Shown: piece by piece, positions 52,022-61,507 of the stretch
Layout: the number at the start of each line of letters is the position of its first letter
How positions within the stretch are numbered: the first letter of the stretch is position 1
Position numbers and translations under genes: made by a program
The notes under the pieces: generated by a model
Told to the model about the DNA's origin: nothing
The model's database searches: none
What the model saw: the letters and a program-made list of their open reading frames with translations, nothing else
NCBI RefSeq assembly: GCF_029027405.1
Contig: NZ_CP093396.1
Coordinates: 1,364,001 to 1,428,000 of the forward strand
Origin: Sulfurimonas sp.
GTDB lineage: Bacteria; Campylobacterota; Campylobacteria; Campylobacterales; Sulfurimonadaceae
Length of the DNA stretch: 64,000 nucleotides
Direction of reading: 5' to 3'

Positions 52022-52903
52022 TTAGATAAAATTCACTTCACTTATATGATGTTCAAGACCAAGTTCACTTGTTTCACAACCAAGTGCAAGACCTATCATT
52101 TGTTGCATATGAAGAACAGGAAGATTTAAGTCACGACCTACTGCATCTCCAGAGTGTTTCATTTGAGTATCAAGTTTAAGATGACATAATGGACACGGAG
52201 TTACCATCCAGTCAGCATTTCCATCTGTCGCACCAGCTATAGCAGTTCCTGCTAAGATAGAAGCAGTTTTAGGAGCTTGAAGTTCAACATGAAAACCACA
52301 ACATTTATTTTTTTGCTCATAATCTACAGTATGACCACCACAAGCGATGATTAAATCATCTAGTGAAGTAGGGTTGTAAGGATTTTCAGGAGTTTTATGA
52401 GTTTTGTTTTGAAGCTCAGATGGACGAATATTGTGACAGCCATAAAAAGGAGCAATGTTAAACTGACTAAGAGGTTTAACTACCATCTCTTTGATTTTAT
52501 CAAGACCAATATCATCTATGATAGCATATAGAAAATGAGTAACAGCAGAAGTGCCTTTATACTCTAAGCCAACTTCCCCAAGTTTTTCATTTACTCTTGC
52601 TTTTAAATCTTCATTATTATCTAAACGATGTTTTGTCATTGCAGTATTTAATTGACAAGTATTACAGATTGTCACCATTGTAAGTTCATGTTTTTCTGCA
52701 TAAGCAATATTTCTTGCATTTAAAACTAGAGATAAAAAGTCATCATAATCTTGTAAATGTGAAGCTCCACAACATGATGCTTCCGTAAGTTCAACTAGCT
52801 CTATATTTAATTTTTTAGCAACCGCTAAAGTTGACATCATTTGCTCTGGAGTACTCTGTTTAGCTGTGCATCCTGTAAAAAGTGCATATTTTAGTTTTTT
52901 CAT
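52022..52903 (-). CDS. sdhE: succinate dehydrogenase/fumarate reductase CCG-domain subunit (HdrB-like, SdhE type)
   Basis: 293 residues with two CCG-type Cys clusters (EASCCGASHLQDY near 45 and KNKCCGFHVEL near 200) plus further Cys (CNTCQLN, TPCPLCH), like the B subunit of heterodisulfide reductase. In type-E succinate:quinone reductases this subunit replaces the heme-carrying membrane anchor. It follows sdhB by 10 nt. Symbol usage varies (SdhC, SdhE, MfrE). Confidence 0.9.
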   Translation of the reverse strand: MKKLKYALFTGCTAKQSTPEQMMSTLAVAKKLNIELVELTEASCCGASHLQDYDDFLSLVLNARNIAYAEKHELTMVTICNTCQLNTAMTKHRLDNNEDLKARVNEKLGEVGLEYKGTSAVTHFLYAIIDDIGLDKIKEMVVKPLSQFNIAPFYGCHNIRPSELQNKTHKTPENPYNPTSLDDLIIACGGHTVDYEQKNKCCGFHVELQAPKTASILAGTAIAGATDGNADWMVTPCPLCHLKLDTQMKHSGDAVGRDLNLPVLHMQQMIGLALGCETSELGLEHHISEVNFI

Positions 52904-52913
52904 ATTTTTACCC

Positions 52914-53894
52914 CTAGAACTTTGATGTTGATGATGATTTTACAAGTTTTTGAATTTCATCAAGGTTATCAGATTTTGGCACAGCCCAAGGCATAACAAT
53001 TTTACCTTTTTTGTACATTTTCATAGCAACAGGAACATGTTTAATAACACCTGGACCTTCAGAGTAAAGAACTAACTCTCCTTCATCTAGAACACCGCGT
53101 TTTTTGATAGAGTGCATAAATCCAACCGCATGGCGAGTAGCCACATTTGAAGTTGCAACACCTTCTCTAAAGAGCATGTGGTGAAGTTTAGTTATTTTAT
53201 CAATAGGGTTAACATCTTTTGGACAAACTTCAGCACACTCATAGCATTTTACACAGTCCCAAAGACCTTGTTTCTCTTTATGTAGCTCTTCAAGTCTTTT
53301 AACATGAGTATCATCTCGCACATCTGCCTCAAATCTATAAGCTTTAGCAAAAGCGGCAGGACCAAAAAAGTCTTCATTAACTTCAACAACTGGACAAGCA
53401 TAGTGACATGCTCCACATTGAATACACAGATCTGCTTCATTTAATTCTTCCGCTTCTTCTGGCGTTACTAAGTGTTCATGCTCTGGATGTTCATCAACAT
53501 CAGAGATAAGGTATGGATGCACGGAGTCATGTTTTTCCCAGAAATCACCCTTATCTATAATCATATCTTTTATAGCTCTTTTGATACTCAGCGGTTCAAT
53601 AGTAAGTTCATTACCAAAAAACTCTATCATAGTACTCATGCTTTCTTTACATGCAAGAGTAGCTCGACCATTTACTTTTATGGAACATGCGCCACAAATA
53701 CCATGACGACAGCTACGACGATATGAAAAACTACCATCGTGGTCCCATTTAATTCTGTTTAGTATATCTAGTACAACTTCCTCAGAAGTCACTTCCATTG
53801 TATAATTTTCATAATATGGAAGGTAATCTTCATCAGCATTAAAACGAAATACTCTGAAGTTTACTTGTTGTGTAGTTATTTTATTGATACTCAT
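52914..53894 (-). CDS. sdhB: succinate dehydrogenase/fumarate reductase iron-sulfur subunit
   Basis: 326 residues, longer than the usual 240. A [2Fe-2S] domain (CRHGICGACSIKVNG, later C in LACKES) is followed by a ferredoxin domain with CIQCGACHYACPV and CVKCYECAEVCPKDVNP. Carries electrons between flavin and the CCG subunit. The C-terminal extension is characteristic of the Campylobacterota form. Gap to sdhA is 9 nt. Confidence 0.94.
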   Translation of the reverse strand: MSINKITTQQVNFRVFRFNADEDYLPYYENYTMEVTSEEVVLDILNRIKWDHDGSFSYRRSCRHGICGACSIKVNGRATLACKESMSTMIEFFGNELTIEPLSIKRAIKDMIIDKGDFWEKHDSVHPYLISDVDEHPEHEHLVTPEEAEELNEADLCIQCGACHYACPVVEVNEDFFGPAAFAKAYRFEADVRDDTHVKRLEELHKEKQGLWDCVKCYECAEVCPKDVNPIDKITKLHHMLFREGVATSNVATRHAVGFMHSIKKRGVLDEGELVLYSEGPGVIKHVPVAMKMYKKGKIVMPWAVPKSDNLDEIQKLVKSSSTSKF

Positions 53895-53903
53895 AAGTTC
53901 TCC

Positions 53904-55616
53904 TTAGTATGTTCTTTCTTGTAGTTCATGTTTTCCAAGTTTAACATCCATATATTCAAGTTTAATTTCACCATTTTTATCCATATAGGCCATTGTGTGT
54001 TTTAAGAAATTTTCATCATCACGACTCTCAAAATCTTCTCTATAATGAGCACCACGACTCTCTTTTCTTGCAAGAGCACTCTCAACTATAAAAGCACTGT
54101 AATCAATCATGTGACCTAATTCTATTGCTTCTTGAAGTTCTGTATTGAAAACTTTTGACTTATCTTTGATGCGAATATTTTTATATTTTTGACGAATCTC
54201 TTTAATCTTTTTTATTGCAGTATCAAGAAGTTTTTTAGTTCTAAATGCACCAACATTATCTGTCATACATTGTTGAAGTTCTTTTCTTAACTCTGGAACA
54301 TTCTCTTTTCCATTATTGTTTAGTACAAAGTCAATTTCATTTATTGCAGTTTGTGCATCTGCTTGTGTTGCAGGACGAAGCTCAATAGATTCTATTTCTT
54401 TAACCATTGTTTTTCCAACAAAACGACCAAAAAGAAGAGCTTCTAAAACAGAGTTTGCACCGAGACGATTTGCCCCATGAACTGAAACACAGGAACACTC
54501 ACCAGCAGCATAAAAACCTTCTATGAGTTCATCATTGTTCAGACGAACATTACCATCTATATTTACAGGGATACCGCCCATGGAGTAGTGCGCAGTTGCA
54601 GAAATTAAAATAGGGTCTTTTATCATGTCGAGACCTAAGAAAGTCATCGCCAAATCACGAAGTTCAGGAAGTTTTTCCATTATTAACTCTTCACCTAGAT
54701 GAGTTACATCTATATAAACAGCATCTTTTTTTGCTCCAACTCCACGACCTTCTCTAATCTCATTTAAAATAGCACGACTTACAACGTCTCTAGATGCTAA
54801 CTCCATTGCATTAGGCGCATACTTGCTCATAAACCTCTCACCAAGAGAATTTAGAAGATAACCACCTTCTCCTCTAGCTGCTTCAGAGATTAAAACGCCA
54901 TTTCCAGATAATCCAGAAGGATGAAATTGTACAAATTCCATATCCTCTAATGGAAGACCATGTCTTGCAACTATTGAAAGGCCATCACCTGTGTTTGCAT
55001 GTGCATTTGAGTTGACTTTATATGAACGAGCATATCCACCCGTAGCAAACATTATAGATTTTGCATTAAAAATTACAACTTGCATATCTCTAATGTTAAA
55101 GGCAACTATACCACTTGCCTTTCCATCTTTATAGATTAAATCAGCAACATACCATTCATCCCAAAACTTAACACCAACACGATGCGCTTGTTCATATATA
55201 GTTTGTAGTAGAGTTAAACCTGTTCTGTCTTTTGCAAAACATGCTCTTGGGGAACTTTGTCCACCGAAAGGTCTTTGTGCAATTTTTCCATCAGGAGTAC
55301 GGCTGAACGCTGCACCCATTCTTTCTATCCATCTGATAGTTTGCGGAGCTTTTTGACACATAAACTCAACAGCATCTTGATCTGCTAAATAATCAGAACC
55401 TTTTACTGTGTCAAATTCATGCAATTCAACGCTGTCTTCATCACTAAATGCTGCATTAACACCACCTTGAGCTGCACCTGAATGACTTCTAAGTGGGTGT
55501 AGCTTCGTAATAACAGCAACATTTTTTCCTGCTTTTTGTAATTGTCTAGCTGCAGCACAACCTGCTAAGCCAGCACCAACAATTATTGCATCGTAAGTAT
55601 AAATAGGAATACTCAT
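53904..55616 (-). CDS. sdhA: succinate dehydrogenase/fumarate reductase flavoprotein subunit
   Basis: 570 residues. N-terminal FAD site [30 protein letters not shown] with the His that links FAD, active-site blocks [21 protein letters not shown] and [10 protein letters not shown]. No twin-arginine signal, so the complex should face the cytoplasm, unlike the periplasmic Mfr enzymes of Campylobacter and Wolinella. Strong ribosome-binding site GAAGGAAAG. Confidence 0.95.
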   Translation of the reverse strand: MSIPIYTYDAIIVGAGLAGCAAARQLQKAGKNVAVITKLHPLRSHSGAAQGGVNAAFSDEDSVELHEFDTVKGSDYLADQDAVEFMCQKAPQTIRWIERMGAAFSRTPDGKIAQRPFGGQSSPRACFAKDRTGLTLLQTIYEQAHRVGVKFWDEWYVADLIYKDGKASGIVAFNIRDMQVVIFNAKSIMFATGGYARSYKVNSNAHANTGDGLSIVARHGLPLEDMEFVQFHPSGLSGNGVLISEAARGEGGYLLNSLGERFMSKYAPNAMELASRDVVSRAILNEIREGRGVGAKKDAVYIDVTHLGEELIMEKLPELRDLAMTFLGLDMIKDPILISATAHYSMGGIPVNIDGNVRLNNDELIEGFYAAGECSCVSVHGANRLGANSVLEALLFGRFVGKTMVKEIESIELRPATQADAQTAINEIDFVLNNNGKENVPELRKELQQCMTDNVGAFRTKKLLDTAIKKIKEIRQKYKNIRIKDKSKVFNTELQEAIELGHMIDYSAFIVESALARKESRGAHYREDFESRDDENFLKHTMAYMDKNGEIKLEYMDVKLGKHELQERTY

Positions 55617-55652
55617 TAGCTTTCCTTCGATTAAAGATATTAAATAAGGATG

Positions 55653-55658
55653 ATTATA
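55653..55658 (-). promoter_or_regulatory. candidate -10 box for the sdh operon
   Basis: TATAAT on the minus strand, 36 nt before the sdhA ATG, followed by a purine-rich ribosome-binding site. The 162-nt region to the GGDEF-like gene has no other visible gene. Confidence 0.5.
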
Positions 55659-55778
55659 TCTTTAGATGCCTTTGTATATGATAAACATTAGATTTGAAAT
55701 AAGGAACTTTCATATTGTTACTTCATGAAACATTTATTAATGAGCCAGAAGCAATAAAGTTACTTTTAGTAACCATTC

Positions 55779-56984
55779 TTATAGTTCATGTTCTGCTAAA
55801 TCTCGTATTTGTGAAATTAAATTAGTACCAGTTTTTTTCGCATATAGTAAGACTTCCTTAGCCTGCTTTAATGCTTCATTCAGGTTCTGATTGTTTGGTT
55901 TGATGATAAAACCACCAGAAACTGTAATTATTATTGGACCGCCACCTGGTGCTTTGAATTTAATCTCTGAAATACTTTGTCTTATAATATCAACATCTTT
56001 AAAAGATCGTTCTTTAGATCCTCTGGATAAAATAATTGTAAATTGATTGTAGTCAGTTCTAGCAATAACATCTGTTGCTTGTTCATGTAAAGACATAGTA
56101 AAAGCAATTTTTTTAAGAATAGCTTGAGTAAACTCTTGACTAAATGTTCTTTTTTGTTTTGAAAAATTATCTATCTCAATTATTGTTACTGAAGTGAAAT
56201 TACTGTCTTTGAGACCTTTTTTATTACTATAAGAGCTCAACATTCCTTTATGGTTATTTATTTGAGTAACAGGGTCTAGCATTGCAGGGTTGTCTGTTGA
56301 AACAGGCTTTCTATTCATTCTCAGTCGTATAGCATCTGCTTCTTGTGAAAATATAACATACTCTTTTTTACTTTTATCTATTGCATATAGATATAGAATA
56401 TCTTTATAGATAGCGTTTAGTCTTTTCTTATACCAAAACATAGATGACACACCAATCAGAAAAGTAAATATAGCTAGGTATTGAATGAAAATGAATTTTT
56501 TTTCATCATAAAGTATATTTTGAAAAATTATATAATCTAGATGAGCATTAACAGCATATAGAGCATTTTGTAAATCTTTACTTTTTTTTCTTTTATTTTT
56601 TAAATTTTTAATATAATATTTATGAGCAATGTCATTAAAGTTTATAGTAAGTTTAGTTAATTTATCTAAGTCTAATATGTATTCAGCTTGATTATCTAAT
56701 ATATATTTTCCGCTATAATCGTATTTGTTTAAACTACGAAGTTTATCAACTTCATAATGAAGTTTAGTACTTTTGCCATTAAATTGAATAAGAGCTAGTT
56801 CAATGTCTGCTTTTTGTAGGTTTGCTAGAGAATTAATTATTTTTTTTTGATTTTTAATATTGTTGATTTTAGAATAAGAGTTATTTTGTTCCAGAATCAA
56901 TAGAGTTAATATTGTTATGCTTAAGCTTATTAAAATCAAAGACATTGATAGATTTGCGAATATTTGTTTGATAGAATGTTTCAT
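55779..56984 (-). CDS. membrane protein with a degenerate GGDEF domain
   Basis: 401 residues: membrane segment (about 15-32), extracytoplasmic helical sensor region (35-165), second segment (about 165-184), then a GGDEF-fold domain (about 235-395). The active-site loop that should read GGDEF reads DYNQF (311-315), and the metal-binding acid positions are partly changed (IIEIDNF is kept). It is unlikely to make cyclic-di-GMP; it may bind it, bind GTP, or only relay a signal. Ribosome-binding site AGGAAG. Confidence 0.75.
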   Translation of the reverse strand: MKHSIKQIFANLSMSLILISLSITILTLLILEQNNSYSKINNIKNQKKIINSLANLQKADIELALIQFNGKSTKLHYEVDKLRSLNKYDYSGKYILDNQAEYILDLDKLTKLTINFNDIAHKYYIKNLKNKRKKSKDLQNALYAVNAHLDYIIFQNILYDEKKFIFIQYLAIFTFLIGVSSMFWYKKRLNAIYKDILYLYAIDKSKKEYVIFSQEADAIRLRMNRKPVSTDNPAMLDPVTQINNHKGMLSSYSNKKGLKDSNFTSVTIIEIDNFSKQKRTFSQEFTQAILKKIAFTMSLHEQATDVIARTDYNQFTIILSRGSKERSFKDVDIIRQSISEIKFKAPGGGPIIITVSGGFIIKPNNQNLNEALKQAKEVLLYAKKTGTNLISQIRDLAEHEL

Positions 56985-57003
56985 GTTTGTCTTCCTAAAA
57001 TGA

Positions 57004-57009
57004 TATAAT
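57004..57009 (+). promoter_or_regulatory. candidate extended -10 box for thiL
   Basis: TGATATAAT on the plus strand, 65 nt before the thiL ATG, in the divergent gap shared with the GGDEF-like gene. Confidence 0.45.
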
Positions 57010-57074
57010 TATGAGTATTTTATATTTATAGCCTTTAATTCTTACTTAAGGCAGACATAAAGAAGTTAATTGTA

Positions 57075-57890
57075 ATGAAAGAAAGTTATTTTATAGCCCA
57101 ATTTGATAATAAACATATAGGTGATGATGGTGCATTAATAGATAATAAAGTGTATTCAAAAGATGCTTTTTTTCAAAATGTACACTTTAAAGCACAATGG
57201 ATGAATCACTATCAAATAGCAACAAAAGCGATGATGATTAATATCTCAGATGCTATTGCGATGAATGCTCAGCCAAAGTATGCACTCTTAAGTGTAGCAA
57301 TGCCAAAAAGCATTACAAAAGAGCAGATGCGAGAGTTGGCATCTGGTTTTAAAGATGTTGCATCTTTGCATGATATCGAGATTATAGGTGGCGACACTAT
57401 AAGTAATTCAAAACTTGATATTACTATTACAATAGTTTCTGAGGTAGAAAAACCTCTTTTAAGAGTAGGAATGAGAAATAAACATCTACTAGCATTTACT
57501 GGAGACTTAGGTAGAAGTAAAAAAGATTTAAAGCGTCTTTTTAATTTGGGAATATTACATAAAAATTCTAAATTTTTAAATATAAAACTTAGAGGAAAAT
57601 TTATTAATGCTTCTCAAAGATTTTTAAGTAGCGGTATGGATATATCAGATGGCTTATTTAGTGATTTAGGTAAGCTTTCACAAATAAATAAATTAGGGTA
57701 TATTTTTAATAGTAAATTATCAAATGAAATTGCTTGTAGTGGTGAAGAATATGAGATGTTGATATCTTTTGATATGAGACATAAAAAAACATTGATAAGA
57801 CGCGCACAGCAAACTAGGACACCACTTAATATTTTTGCACAAGCCTCAAGAGTTAAATATAGTGTAAAATGTAAAGAACATCATTTTTAA
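57075..57890 (+). CDS. thiL: thiamine-monophosphate kinase
   Basis: 271 residues, shorter than the usual 310-330. The N-terminal GDDGALID and the block MINISDAIAMNAQPKYALLSVAMPK plus IIGGDTISNSKLDITITI and SSGMDISDGLFSDLGKLS are typical of the ThiL/PurM fold. Makes thiamine diphosphate from thiamine phosphate. Followed by truD after 12 nt. Confidence 0.9.
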   Translation: MKESYFIAQFDNKHIGDDGALIDNKVYSKDAFFQNVHFKAQWMNHYQIATKAMMINISDAIAMNAQPKYALLSVAMPKSITKEQMRELASGFKDVASLHDIEIIGGDTISNSKLDITITIVSEVEKPLLRVGMRNKHLLAFTGDLGRSKKDLKRLFNLGILHKNSKFLNIKLRGKFINASQRFLSSGMDISDGLFSDLGKLSQINKLGYIFNSKLSNEIACSGEEYEMLISFDMRHKKTLIRRAQQTRTPLNIFAQASRVKYSVKCKEHHF

Positions 57891-57902
57891 AAGGTAAACA
57901 AA

Positions 57903-58976
57903 TTGGATAAATTTTATTCGCTAGAACATTCTAGTATAGATTTTCATTTTAAGCAGAGTCCTCGAGATTTTGTAGTAGAAGAGATTCCTCTTTATGAGTT
58001 TTCAGGAGAAGGAGAGCACCTTATTTTATTTGTAAGAAAGAAAAATCTTACTACCTCTGAGCTTATTGGAATATTGGCAAGATTTCTAGGAATCAAAAAT
58101 AGAGATATTGGTTATGCTGGTTTAAAAGATAAGCATGCAATGACAAAACAATACATTTCTATACATAAGCAGCACGAAGAAAAGTTAGAAACTTTTGAGC
58201 ATGAAAATATTAAAATAGTTTCTAAAACTTACCACAATAATAAGATAAGAATAGGGCATCTAAAAGGAAATAGGTTTTATATAAAAATAAAAAAAGTAAA
58301 TCCAACTAGCGCAGTTAAAATAGATGAAGCACTTAAAAATATAGCTAAATTTGGTATGCCAAACTTTTTTGGTTTTCAAAGATTTGGTAATGATGGAGAT
58401 AATCATATAATAGGTGAGAAGCTTGCTAAAGGTCAGGCAAAAGAAAGAAATCCTAGAGTAAAAAAGCTTCTTATAAATGCTTATCAGAGTCATCTTTTTA
58501 ATTTATGGCTTAGCAGAAGGTTGGAGATAAATAGACTTATAAATTGTTTTGAAGTATCAGAGCTTGAGTCTGTTTTAAATATGCCAAACGAAGAAGTAAC
58601 AAAATTAAAAGCACAAATACACCCTTTTAAATTAATAAATGGTGATATTATGGAACATTATCCGCATGGAAGACTTTTTGATTTTGAAGCGAATGAAGAA
58701 GACTTGCAAAGATTTAACGATAGAGGTATATCAATCACAGGGCTTTTGTGTGGAAAAAAAGTTAAAATATCATCTGGTATATCTAGAACAATTGAAAAAG
58801 ATTTTGATGATGAAATAAATGCAGATGGTGCAAGAAGATATGCTTGGGTTTTTCCAGAGAATATAGAAGGAAGATATAAGCCAATAGAAGCTCAATATGA
58901 AATGAATTTTACTCTTCCAAAAGGCTCATACGCAACAGTTTTAATAGAAGAAATAGCTAAAAGAAAAATAATTTAA
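57903..58976 (+). CDS. truD: tRNA pseudouridine(13) synthase TruD
   Basis: 357 residues, TTG start. Catalytic Asp in GYAGLKDKHAMTKQY, then FPNFFGFQRFG-like MPNFFGFQRFGNDGDN and LINAYQSHLFN. Converts U13 of tRNA-Glu. Unusual only in its start codon. Followed by psd after 10 nt. Confidence 0.94.
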   Translation: MDKFYSLEHSSIDFHFKQSPRDFVVEEIPLYEFSGEGEHLILFVRKKNLTTSELIGILARFLGIKNRDIGYAGLKDKHAMTKQYISIHKQHEEKLETFEHENIKIVSKTYHNNKIRIGHLKGNRFYIKIKKVNPTSAVKIDEALKNIAKFGMPNFFGFQRFGNDGDNHIIGEKLAKGQAKERNPRVKKLLINAYQSHLFNLWLSRRLEINRLINCFEVSELESVLNMPNEEVTKLKAQIHPFKLINGDIMEHYPHGRLFDFEANEEDLQRFNDRGISITGLLCGKKVKISSGISRTIEKDFDDEINADGARRYAWVFPENIEGRYKPIEAQYEMNFTLPKGSYATVLIEEIAKRKII

Positions 58977-58986
58977 AAGGTAAAAA

Positions 58987-59808
58987 ATGAACAAAAGACA
59001 TATAACATCTTTAATTTCACAACAATTTGGTAGATTTGCGAGTAAAGAATTTTCTCCAAAAATTCAGGGTATTGTTAATAATACTTATGTCGGTTTAATG
59101 GGTTTAGATATGAGTGATTTTTATGACCGCTCAACATATAAATCTTTAAATGCACTCTTTACAAGAAAACTAAGAGAAGATAGAAAGTTTTCTAAAAGAA
59201 AGGCTGAATTTATTTCTCCATGTGATTCTTATATATCAGAAAGTGGTGATTTAAATGACGAGGATGCACTTCAAATAAAAGGTATGAGATATGATTGTCA
59301 TACTTTACTTGGAGATAACTTTAGTGATGAAGAAAAAAGTATAGTTGATAATGGAAAATTTATAAATTTTTATCTTTCTCCAAAAGACTATCATCGTTAT
59401 CATATACCAACTGATTTACAAGTTTTAAAAGCTGTTCATATTCCAGGTAAATTTTATCCTGTAAATATCTCATCTCTTAAGATGAGAGTAAATCTTTTTA
59501 TTGAGAATGAAAGAGTTGTCTTACTATGTGAATCTACAAATGGAAAGAAATTCTATATGGTGTTAGTAGCTGCACTCAATGTAGGTGTTATGCAGGTTTC
59601 ATTTGAGCCAAATATAAAAACAAACTCTAGCCATTTAGAACCAACGCTTTATGAATACGAAGACCTTCATCTTAAAAAAGGTGATGATTTTGGATGTTTT
59701 GAAATGGGTTCAACTATTGTAATTATTGCAGAGGAAAATATGTTAGAGTTAGAAAATATAAATTATTCAGATGTTAAGTATGGACAAACAATAGCAAAAT
59801 ATGTATAA
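58987..59808 (+). CDS. psd: phosphatidylserine decarboxylase proenzyme
   Basis: 273 residues. The self-cleavage site that forms the pyruvoyl group is in FEMGSTIVI (Gly-Ser, near residue 240), and KDYHRYHIP with the conserved His is present. Makes phosphatidylethanolamine at the inner membrane. The last codons overlap the next gene by 8 nt. Confidence 0.94.
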   Translation: MNKRHITSLISQQFGRFASKEFSPKIQGIVNNTYVGLMGLDMSDFYDRSTYKSLNALFTRKLREDRKFSKRKAEFISPCDSYISESGDLNDEDALQIKGMRYDCHTLLGDNFSDEEKSIVDNGKFINFYLSPKDYHRYHIPTDLQVLKAVHIPGKFYPVNISSLKMRVNLFIENERVVLLCESTNGKKFYMVLVAALNVGVMQVSFEPNIKTNSSHLEPTLYEYEDLHLKKGDDFGCFEMGSTIVIIAEENMLELENINYSDVKYGQTIAKYV

Positions 59809-60574
59809 GAACCAAGAGGAAAAAGAAGAGTATATAGAAAAACTATTTAGCGACAAAGCACTTTTTGAGTGGGAGGTTTTACATATATCTTCTCACTATG
59901 ATAGAGTGGAAGTTATGGAGATACTTTCAGATGTGCTTGTAACAGATAAGCTAAAATATGAGCTAAATTTTTTGTATATTAAAGAGTATAAAGATTTTAA
60001 ATTTTCTCAAATTATTAATATAATTTTTCATGAAATAGCAAATGAATGGCTTAGTTTTGCTACCAATATAATGTATTATTCAAAAAAAGAGGCTATAGAG
60101 ACCTTGCAAGATAAAAAAAAAGTAATTTTTATTCACACCTTATCCATCAATTATTATAAAAAATATAGACAACAAATATTTGAAAAAGTATCAAACACTT
60201 TTATTGAGTTGGTTTCAAATGCAAAAAATGATAAAGATACAAATAAATTAATAAATAAAGTTTTAAAAAGTGATATGATAAAAAATAAACAGATTTTATC
60301 TATGCATACTTTTTCTCAACTCTACAAAAGAGTTAAGATAGCCCAGGATGTAAAGACTGCTCAAGTAGCAACTACAAATACAAGACTAATAGAATTAAAA
60401 ATAAGATACGAAAGTCAAAATGATGAAAAAGAAAAAGAAAGACTTTTAAGACTTTTTAAAAAAGATAAGTTAGAATTTGAAAAGTTAAAAAATGAAAGTT
60501 TAGATAACTTTGATTCAGGAGTTAGTAGACTCCACGACACAATGGTTCATACTATGATGAGTATGAACCATTAG
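59801..60574 (+). CDS. helical cytoplasmic protein of unknown function, coupled to psd
   Basis: 257 residues, no family recognised. Mostly helical and highly charged, with a coiled coil near 195-245 (TNTRLIELKIRYESQN, RLLRLFKKDKLEFEKLK). No signal peptide or clear membrane segment. The 8-nt overlap with psd shows co-expression. The last dozen codons are also the arms of a perfect 13-bp hairpin. Confidence 0.6.
   Translation: MYKNQEEKEEYIEKLFSDKALFEWEVLHISSHYDRVEVMEILSDVLVTDKLKYELNFLYIKEYKDFKFSQIINIIFHEIANEWLSFATNIMYYSKKEAIETLQDKKKVIFIHTLSINYYKKYRQQIFEKVSNTFIELVSNAKNDKDTNKLINKVLKSDMIKNKQILSMHTFSQLYKRVKIAQDVKTAQVATTNTRLIELKIRYESQNDEKEKERLLRLFKKDKLEFEKLKNESLDNFDSGVSRLHDTMVHTMMSMNH
60541..60572. 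terminator. bidirectional hairpin terminator inside a gene end
   Basis: AATGGTTCATACT (60541-60553) is exactly complementary to 60560-60572, with a 6-nt loop: a 13-bp perfect stem between the facing stop codons at 60574 and 60579. It has no strong T-run on either side, but position and symmetry fit shared termination of the two convergent genes. Confidence 0.6.
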
Positions 60575-60578
60575 TTGA

Positions 60579-61454
60579 TTATTTACTGATTTTTGAAAGT
60601 AAATCAGGGTTTATAACAAGGTTTCGTACACCATGTGCATGGTCTTCATTAAAAGTATTACCTTTACACCAATCATTTAGAGACGCTATATTAACCTTTG
60701 CTACTTTAGGGCGAACACTCCATGTAACTTGAAATGGAGACCCCTTTTCATTATAAGAAGGTCCAGTGGTTGATCCAGCATATTGAATCGGAGTACCTGT
60801 ATTTGATGGTATATTCGTAGCTTGATGTAAACCATTAACTACTTCATGTTTAGTTAGTATATTAAAATTAAGAGCATTTTTATCATTAACAAGAACATAA
60901 ACCTGAGTTTCTACGCGTAGTTGAGGGTTTTTAATTGAGTCACTTAAACATGAACCCAAAGTTGGACCAGGTTTTACTTTTGCAGTTGAGTAAACATAGT
61001 GAACTTCAATAGTATCGCCAGAACTAAGCCCACCATGCTTACTTTGACAAGCTTCATTCTTAGTTAGTTTTAGTTCAGATTTACTTAGTTTAGATGAATA
61101 TTTATATCCACTTTGGTAACCGTGACCATCTCCATTCCCTGCATATAGAGTAAATTCTCCACCTTTATGCTCTGCATTTTTATGAAAATGAATATTACAT
61201 AGATTCATTTTTTTATAAGTAGGTGCTGAGTTAAATGCTCTTTCATTTTTACCTGTAAGCGCATCTATATCGCGTGGAGATTGTGGTCCAAACCCTACAT
61301 TTTTAGTGTTTTTTGCTAGTGAAGTTCGTTGTGAAGCAATTACACTATCTGTAACTGTATTGTGAACACCATGATGTATATCTTTGGCGTTTAGGCTAAA
61401 TGGTGCCATAGCAACTATGGCACATAACATTAAAGGGTTTATTCGTTTTTTCAT
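60579..61454 (-). CDS. delta-class carbonic anhydrase-like protein (CA_like)
   Basis: 291 residues with a signal peptide (1-23), so periplasmic. The block GFGPQSPRD followed by CNIHFHKNAEHKGGEF gives three candidate zinc ligands H89, H91 and H96, as in delta carbonic anhydrases first known from diatoms and later found in bacteria. Several Cys (86, about 136, 170 and 265) may form disulphides. It would speed CO2/bicarbonate exchange at the cell surface, in keeping with an autotroph. Strong ribosome-binding site AGGAGA. Confidence 0.82.
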   Translation of the reverse strand: MKKRINPLMLCAIVAMAPFSLNAKDIHHGVHNTVTDSVIASQRTSLAKNTKNVGFGPQSPRDIDALTGKNERAFNSAPTYKKMNLCNIHFHKNAEHKGGEFTLYAGNGDGHGYQSGYKYSSKLSKSELKLTKNEACQSKHGGLSSGDTIEVHYVYSTAKVKPGPTLGSCLSDSIKNPQLRVETQVYVLVNDKNALNFNILTKHEVVNGLHQATNIPSNTGTPIQYAGSTTGPSYNEKGSPFQVTWSVRPKVAKVNIASLNDWCKGNTFNEDHAHGVRNLVINPDLLSKISK

Positions 61455-61481
61455 TCTATTTCTCCTGTTTTAATAAGCATA

Positions 61482-61487
61482 AGTATA
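61482..61487 (-). promoter_or_regulatory. candidate extended -10 box for the carbonic anhydrase gene
   Basis: TGATATACT on the minus strand, 27 nt before the ATG at 61454, after the ychF stop region. Confidence 0.45.
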
Positions 61488-61507
61488 TCAGAACTAATTG
61501 TTAACTG

